A program made the position numbers and the translations under genes. From Bacteroidia bacterium (GTDB taxonomy: Bacteria; Bacteroidota; Bacteroidia; Flavobacteriales_E; Vicingaceae), in NCBI GenBank assembly GCA_030426475.1, contig JAUHYR010000014.1:1-40884 (forward strand): a stretch of DNA of 40,884 bases, given 5' to 3'. Below, piece after piece: positions 36,102-40,884 of the stretch. How positions within the stretch are numbered: the first letter of the stretch is position 1; each line of letters starts with the position of its first letter. The notes beneath the pieces were generated by a model. It did not search any database and was not told the DNA's origin. It saw only the letters and a list, made by a program, of their open reading frames with translations.

Positions 36102-38581
36102 TCTTTTGGGGTTGTTTTTATTTCTTCTTTAGCACTATCTTCAGCACCGTTTTCATTATTCCCGTTATTTATTTGAAGAAAATCTAAATCAATATCTTCT
36201 TCTTCATCTACCAGCTCAATCAAAGGCTCTTTTTTAAATGCTCTCGATAAAATTCTTTTTTCTAGTGTTAGTAAAAGTGAAGGTAATAAAACTAAATTGG
36301 ATAGCATAGCAAAAAGTAGAGTAGTAGAAACTAAAAATCCAAGAGCTATTGTTCCGCCAAATTTTGATGCTGTAAATACTCCAAAGCCAAAAAAGAGAAT
36401 CACAGAAGTATATATCATGCTCATTCCTGTTTCTTTTAAGGCGAGAAGCACAGAGGTTCTTATATCCCAAGGTCTGATTTTTAGTTCTTGTCGGTATTTT
36501 GCTAAATAATGAATAGTATCATCTACAGAAATTCCGAAAGCAATACTAAATACTAAAATAGTGGATGGCTTAATGGCAACTCCTAAAATCCCCATTAAGC
36601 CACCGGTAATAACCAATGGGAGTAGGTTGGGGACAAGCGATATTAATATCATCCTCAAACTGGAAAAAAGTAATGCCATAATAATTGCAATTAATGTGAT
36701 GGCAATGAGCAAACTAATAAATAAGTTTTTTACTAGATAAGAAGTTCCTTTTAAAAATACAGTGCTACTTCCTGTAACAATAACGTTATAATCTTCAGGG
36801 GGAAAGATGGCATCAATTTCTTTATTCAACTCATTCATCAGAGCTTCCATTTCTTCCGTTCCAATATCTGCAATTTGTGCACTTACTCTGGCTGTTTGGT
36901 TTAATGAATCAACAAAGGCTTTAAGTAATCCTTTATTATCTCCCGCATTTTTAAGGTAAGGAGCAAGAAAGCTTTTTTCTTGTTCATTTAACAAAGCATA
37001 TTTTTGAGGGTTACCATTATAATAAGCTTGCCGAGTAAATTTTAGTCCATCAACAATTGATACAGCTTTTGAAATTCTATCGTGCTCATGCAATACAGTT
37101 TGAAGTTCATCTATCTTTTGAAGGTTTGATAACTGCATTACTCCACCTTTTTTCTTAGTGTCAATAAGAATTTCCAGTGGCAATACTCCTTGAAATTTTA
37201 CTTCAAAGAATTCTTTTAAATCAATTGTAATAGGGTCATCTTTTGGTAGGTCGTCTACTAAATTTCCGGTGGTTTTTATAGTAGTTATTCCCCATATACT
37301 TATTCCAAAAACAATAATTGCTATGCTGTAAACAATGGTTCTTCTTTTTGACACAACCCTTACCAGTGAATCTACAATTATCCCCATCCACTTATTTTCA
37401 AGGTGTTTGGTGTGTTTTACTTTGGGTTCTGATAAAAAACTAAATATGATGGGAATTAATGTGATAGACAGTAAAAAGATAGACATTACTGAAAGTGAAG
37501 CAACTACTCCAAATTCAACTAAGCCTTGACTTTGTGTAAAGATGAAGGTTGCAAAACCCAGTGAAGTTGTAAAATTCGTTAAAAATGTAGCATTTCCTAT
37601 TCTTTCAATAACTCTTTGTAAGGACTTTATTTGATTTCCATGTTTTGAAAATTCTCTATGGTATTTATTCAGCAAGAAAACAGAATTTGGTATGCCAATA
37701 ACAATAACTAATGGAGGGATAAGGGCAGTAAGAATAGTAATGTCGTAACCGCAAATTCCTACGATACCATTTGACCAGATAACGCCTATTCCAACAACAA
37801 TTAAGGAAAAGAAGGTGGCTTTAATTGACCTGAAAAAGATAAATAGTATTATGGTAGTAATTAGTGCAGAAAGTATAATGAAGAGTTTTATTTCCGCTGA
37901 AACTTCTGTTGTGTTATTGTATCGTATATAAGGTAATCCTGAATAGTGTAGTTTTATATTTGTTTCTTCTTCAAATTTTTTTGTTTGTGACAAAATAGCT
38001 TCCATTAACTCATGCCTTGCCTCAGAATCTATAATTTCTTTGTCTAGAGTTAAGGCAAGGAGTGTGGTTGTGTCTTTTGTATAAATAAAGTCCTGATAAA
38101 AAGGTAAGCTAAATACAATTTGTAATAGACTGTCTAATTCTTCTTGTGAAGTTGGATTTTTTTGAAAAATGTTTTCAAGGATAAATTTCTTTTCGTCAGG
38201 AGCTTTAACAAGGTTATATACCGATGCTATGGAAACACTTTCAGTTACTCCAAAAACAGTATCTCGTTCCTTTCCTTTAAGTTTTTCAACTCTAATTTTT
38301 TTTAATGAATTGGTTAAATCATACCACTTATTAAATGCTTCTAATTTAAATAGCCTAGAGTCTTCAACGCCAATAACCAAAAGGCTTCCATCTTCACCAA
38401 ATTGTTTTTGGTATTCTTTGTATTCTATTACGCTGGAATCGGTTTTTGGTAAAAGTGGAGTCATTTTGTAGCTTAACTCTACTTTTCTCCCCATAAACCC
38501 CATAAAAATTGTAATAGCAAGTATTGTGATAATAATAATTATCCTATTACGTAAAATTGCACTTGCAAACTTTGCCCACAT
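36098..38581 (-). CDS. MMPL/RND-superfamily transporter
   Basis: 827 residues. Two repeated halves, each with one helix, a large periplasmic loop and a five- to six-helix sterol-sensing-like bundle ([18 protein letters not shown] near the start; [20 protein letters not shown] in the first half; [18 protein letters not shown] in the second). The Asp pair in SVDDTIHY is typical of the proton relay. The C-terminus is a cytoplasmic acidic tail ([11 protein letters not shown]). Family members export lipids or hydrophobic molecules. First gene of the run leading to rfbA, epimerase, prenyl synthase, dnaX and M16 peptidase. Confidence 0.92.
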   Translation of the reverse strand: MWAKFASAILRNRIIIIITILAITIFMGFMGRKVELSYKMTPLLPKTDSSVIEYKEYQKQFGEDGSLLVIGVEDSRLFKLEAFNKWYDLTNSLKKIRVEKLKGKERDTVFGVTESVSIASVYNLVKAPDEKKFILENIFQKNPTSQEELDSLLQIVFSLPFYQDFIYTKDTTTLLALTLDKEIIDSEARHELMEAILSQTKKFEEETNIKLHYSGLPYIRYNNTTEVSAEIKLFIILSALITTIILFIFFRSIKATFFSLIVVGIGVIWSNGIVGICGYDITILTALIPPLVIVIGIPNSVFLLNKYHREFSKHGNQIKSLQRVIERIGNATFLTNFTTSLGFATFIFTQSQGLVEFGVVASLSVMSIFLLSITLIPIIFSFLSEPKVKHTKHLENKWMGIIVDSLVRVVSKRRTIVYSIAIIVFGISIWGITTIKTTGNLVDDLPKDDPITIDLKEFFEVKFQGVLPLEILIDTKKKGGVMQLSNLQKIDELQTVLHEHDRISKAVSIVDGLKFTRQAYYNGNPQKYALLNEQEKSFLAPYLKNAGDNKGLLKAFVDSLNQTARVSAQIADIGTEEMEALMNELNKEIDAIFPPEDYNVIVTGSSTVFLKGTSYLVKNLFISLLIAITLIAIIMALLFSSLRMILISLVPNLLPLVITGGLMGILGVAIKPSTILVFSIAFGISVDDTIHYLAKYRQELKIRPWDIRTSVLLALKETGMSMIYTSVILFFGFGVFTASKFGGTIALGFLVSTTLLFAMLSNLVLLPSLLLTLEKRILSRAFKKEPLIELVDEEEDIDLDFLQINNGNNENGAEDSAKEEIKTTPKE

Positions 38582-38666
38582 TTCTTCTAAAAATAAACTA
38601 CAAATATCTAAAATTATACCGAAAAGCTTGTTTTAAATTTCTACTTAAGCAGCCTTTATCATGATT

Positions 38667-38700
38667 GAAAAATAACTATTCTTTAATTTTGATAGTTATT
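38667..38700 (-). terminator. Weak AT-rich hairpin at the end of the hydrolase gene
   Basis: AATAACTAT (38671-38679) can pair with ATAGTTATT (38692-38700) around a 12-base loop that contains the stop codon, with five U after it on the minus strand. The stem has a single C-G pair, so termination would be weak. Confidence 0.35.
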
Positions 38701-39333
38701 AATTTTTAATTCAAGCTTTTTTAGTGGTTCGGGAAAGATATTATGGTTTCCCTCAAAGGTTAAAAGTTCAATATCAAATGAGTTTTCTTTAGCCCACTGA
38801 CAGTGAGTTTTCATATCATTTTCAGATAAATATTCATCTCTGTTACCAATTAATAAAGTCGTTGTAACATTTTTTTGTTTAAATGAGTTTAGTTTTAAGT
38901 CAGGAGGAAATACACTTGCCCAAAGTATGAGATGGTGAAAATTTCGATTAGTTGTTGACAGCCATCTTGCTGCTGTTGCTGCTCCTTGTGAAAAGCCTAG
39001 GAGGACTACTTTTCCTTTAAAATGATTGGGAACATACTTATTATAAACTGCATCTAAATAGTTGTGGTTGTCTTCAATATCTACTTCTCTTTCATGTTTG
39101 GTCATCCATGTTGCTCCAACTCTTCCATTATTTCCATTGATATAATATTTTGACAGAGCTTCTGGAACAATTAGTAAATTACTGTTTTTATCTAACGAAT
39201 GAAATTTTTTAATAAAATGTTCAGAGAGCTGACCATAACCATGTAAAATTATCCAGATAGTACTTGGATTATTAATATTGCCCTCAATAGAAATAAAGGC
39301 AGTTTTGTTTACAGTCATTTTTTGCTTATTCAT
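38683..39333 (-). CDS. Small serine hydrolase, phospholipase/carboxylesterase-like
   Basis: 216 residues from ATG at 39333; a second ATG at 39318 (residue 6) is also possible. Alpha/beta hydrolase with oxyanion region LHGYGQLSEHF, nucleophile Ser115 in GFSQGAA, Asp166 in IGNRDEY and His197 in EGNHNIF, a complete triad. No signal peptide, so cytoplasmic. Resembles the carboxylesterase / acyl-thioesterase type; substrate unknown. A -7-like octamer sits 5 bp before the first ATG. Confidence 0.87.
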   Translation of the reverse strand: MNKQKMTVNKTAFISIEGNINNPSTIWIILHGYGQLSEHFIKKFHSLDKNSNLLIVPEALSKYYINGNNGRVGATWMTKHEREVDIEDNHNYLDAVYNKYVPNHFKGKVVLLGFSQGAATAARWLSTTNRNFHHLILWASVFPPDLKLNSFKQKNVTTTLLIGNRDEYLSENDMKTHCQWAKENSFDIELLTFEGNHNIFPEPLKKLELKINNYQN

Positions 39334-39338
39334 TAAAC

Positions 39339-39346
39339 CAAAGCTA
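39339..39346 (-). promoter_or_regulatory. Possible -7 element of the hydrolase gene
   Basis: On the minus strand TAGCTTTG fits TAnnTTTG and ends 5 bp before the ATG at 39333. No TTTG lies 19 bp upstream, where the terminator hairpin is. If used, the mRNA would be leaderless or start from the ATG at 39318. Confidence 0.35.
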
Positions 39347-39348
39347 AT

Positions 39349-39377
39349 AAAAAAGGCGATACATTTAATGCATCGCC
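39349..39377 (-). terminator. Rho-independent terminator of the Omp28-like gene
   Basis: On the minus strand GGCGATGCAT pairs with ATGTATCGCC around a three-base loop with one mismatch (39355-39377), followed by six U (39349-39354). It is 24 bp after the stop of the T9SS type A protein gene. Confidence 0.85.
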
Positions 39378-39401
39378 TTTAACTAAAATGAAAAGTTTAT
39401 T

Positions 39402-40884
39402 TTATTTAGTAACCATTAATTTTCTAGAGAAGGATTTGTCTCCGGCAATTAAGTTTACCATATAAATTCCGTTTGGTAATTCAGATGTATTAACTGTATA
39501 ATAGTTAATGCCATTAACTGAACCGATGTTTTCAGAAATTACTTCTTTACCCATCATATCTCTAACAACAATAGATGCGTTTTTAGCACCATTGATTTGA
39601 TACTTAACAGTAGCATTGTTATTTGCAGGATTAGGATATAAAGAAGCAATACCTTCATTATCTTGGTCAATATCAGCCATACCTTGAGCTAAAGATATAT
39701 CTTTCCAACCTGATTGAAGTATTTTTTTGTCACCATTATCTTGAACAAAAACAACTACTTCTAAATCACTCATTTGTTCAACATTGCTTGAAGAAAGGTT
39801 TTGAACTTTATTTACAGTGATAGGCACACCTTTAGTTAATGATGAAATGGCATTACCATTTTCATTAGGAATCATATCCATCATTACATGATGAAACTCA
39901 GTTTCACCATTAGTTGCTATATTACCAGTAGTTTTCTTCTCATTAATAACTACGTGATATTTATAGTTTCCAGAAGCATAATTAATATGAGGTGTAATAG
40001 TAGCAGCAATAGTAGCAGTTGTACCATTGTATGTTGCACTTGTAATATCAATTGTCATAAATGACGGTTGAGATTGATATGAATTAAATACACCAGTGGT
40101 TAAAGATGCTGCATTTTGATCCCATTGCCCATCAATTTCCATTCTTGGAATAGAATTAATACCATAATACCCTCTTCTGTTTACAGATTCAGTTGTATAA
40201 TATGGGTCTCCTGCTCCAGGGAAATTTTGTTGGTATTTAATAATAGTGTAATTATTAATTATAGGAACTACATTATTATCCATATTTTGATTACCGGCAA
40301 CACAAGGACCACAAGTTGAAGAAGTATATACTTCCATACAAGTTACTCTTGTTACAACTGTATCAACCACATCTACAGTAAATGTGATTTTATCGTTTGA
40401 TGTATTTTGGTCAGGATTTCCATTAATGTTTGATGCCCAAGCTTCAATAGTATAGGTTCCTGAGGTTGCGGGATTCCATTGAGTTGGGTGAGTAAAGCTA
40501 GCTGTTCCACCAGAAGTAATATTAACAGGCGCATGAGCAGCAGTAACAGCAGTTCCTCCATTAATGGTGTAATTCATATCAAAACTAGTAACAGTTACTG
40601 TTCCATTATTTTGGACAGTACCAGTAATACTAAAAGGAGCAGCTCCAATTGCTAAATATGCAGGAACTGATTCAGCTGTAGCTGCCATATCATAAGCTGG
40701 TTGAGTTCCTTGAATAAACTCATAATATGAGTTATCAGCTGGGCTAGGGTTAGCAACATTATTATAAGTATAAGAAGGGGCACCAGTTATATCAGTAGCT
40801 GTGGTTGAGTTGATTTGAACACCAACAGTAACACCGCCACTTGTACCACTTGATCTTTGTTCTACAACATAGATTTTATTGGTT
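39402..40884 (-). CDS. Omp28-like thioredoxin-fold protein with T9SS type A sorting domain (5' end missing)
   Basis: The frame is open from the right edge: reading upstream of the Met at 40688 gives in-frame sequence (FIQGTQPAYD, NKIYVVEQRSSG further up) without a stop, so the true start is outside the window and about 493 codons are visible. A beta-sandwich part with PFSITGTVQNNGTV comes first. A thioredoxin-like domain follows with YTSSTCGPCVAGN (CxxC) and GINSIPRMEIDGQW, as in Omp28-related outer membrane proteins. The end is a type A sorting domain (SLYPNPANNNATVKY, LPNGIYMVNLIAGDKSFSRK). It should cross the outer membrane by T9SS and be surface-attached. The CGPC site could act on disulfides or be structural. 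Confidence 0.88.
   Translation of the reverse strand, partial: TNKIYVVEQRSSGTSGGVTVGVQINSTTATDITGAPSYTYNNVANPSPADNSYYEFIQGTQPAYDMAATAESVPAYLAIGAAPFSITGTVQNNGTVTVTSFDMNYTINGGTAVTAAHAPVNITSGGTASFTHPTQWNPATSGTYTIEAWASNINGNPDQNTSNDKITFTVDVVDTVVTRVTCMEVYTSSTCGPCVAGNQNMDNNVVPIINNYTIIKYQQNFPGAGDPYYTTESVNRRGYYGINSIPRMEIDGQWDQNAASLTTGVFNSYQSQPSFMTIDITSATYNGTTATIAATITPHINYASGNYKYHVVINEKKTTGNIATNGETEFHHVMMDMIPNENGNAISSLTKGVPITVNKVQNLSSSNVEQMSDLEVVVFVQDNGDKKILQSGWKDISLAQGMADIDQDNEGIASLYPNPANNNATVKYQINGAKNASIVVRDMMGKEVISENIGSVNGINYYTVNTSELPNGIYMVNLIAGDKSFSRKLMVTK

Noticed and set aside
36234-36470. Minus-strand frame of 78 codons inside the MMPL gene
   Set aside because: Lies wholly in another frame of a well-supported transporter and has no recognisable features.
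40373-40561. Minus-strand Leu-rich open frame within the Omp28-like gene
   Set aside because: Shadow frame of a real, domain-supported coding sequence; low-complexity content.
39402-40688. Treating the Met at 40688 as the start of the Omp28-like protein
   Set aside because: The frame continues without a stop to the right edge and this Met has no signal peptide, which a T9SS cargo needs.

Overview
The window looks like a chromosomal segment of a low-GC member of the Bacteroidota, most likely order Flavobacteriales. The signs are type IX secretion (T9SS) sorting domains of types A and B, a TonB-dependent receptor with an N-terminal carboxypeptidase-regulatory-like domain, Reg_prop sensor kinases with LytTR regulators, a fused lpxC/fabZ gene, a DnaX without the zinc module, and promoters of the TTTG-N19-TAnnTTTG type. 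I see no tRNA, rRNA, CRISPR array, insertion sequence or phage gene. No stretch above 300 bases lacks a gene. I cannot name the genus.

Layout. (1) 1-4274, minus strand: a TonB-dependent receptor followed by a large exported protein that runs off the left edge. (2) 4275-4530: terminator plus a direct repeat matching the LytTR-box consensus. (3) 4531-9796, minus: an acidic lipoprotein, a LytS-type sensor kinase with a periplasmic propeller, two LytTR response regulators and a very basic exported protein. (4) 9836-12731, plus: a degenerate Rieske-fold lipoprotein and a large adhesin-like T9SS type B protein that contains a G10 tract. (5) 12806-19406, plus: a tightly packed lipid A operon (lpxD, lpxC/fabZ, lpxA) continuing through an unusual ABC ATPase, efp, a second lpxD-like gene and a SpoIIE/PP2C phosphatase. 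(6) 19383-24726: surface polysaccharide genes (O-antigen ligase/polymerase, two Wzz-like proteins, FkbM methyltransferase, GT4 glycosyltransferase), then rnhB. (7) 25328-28580, minus: patatin, PHB-depolymerase-like esterase, isocitrate dehydrogenase. (8) 28666-38581, minus: a compact run of MMPL transporter, rfbA, NAD-dependent epimerase, polyprenyl diphosphate synthase, dnaX and M16 peptidase. (9) 38683-40884, minus: a small serine hydrolase and the 3' part of an Omp28-like T9SS type A protein that is open to the right edge.

Main theme: building the outer envelope (lipid A, polysaccharide, T9SS cargo, lipoproteins) with an adjoining surface-sensing system. The most checkable new observations are: (a) an A10 tract in dnaX exactly at the end of the clamp-loader core, with stop codons close by in both other frames, which predicts a short gamma-like DnaX form; (b) two perfect LytTR-consensus 9-mers with a 12-bp spacer upstream of the TonB receptor and near the LytTR genes, which predicts a regulatory link; (c) a G10 tract in the T9SS adhesin gene that could switch it on and off; (d) clustering of TTG start codons between 16 and 25 kb; (e) promoter elements so close to ATG that leaderless or nearly leaderless mRNAs are expected.
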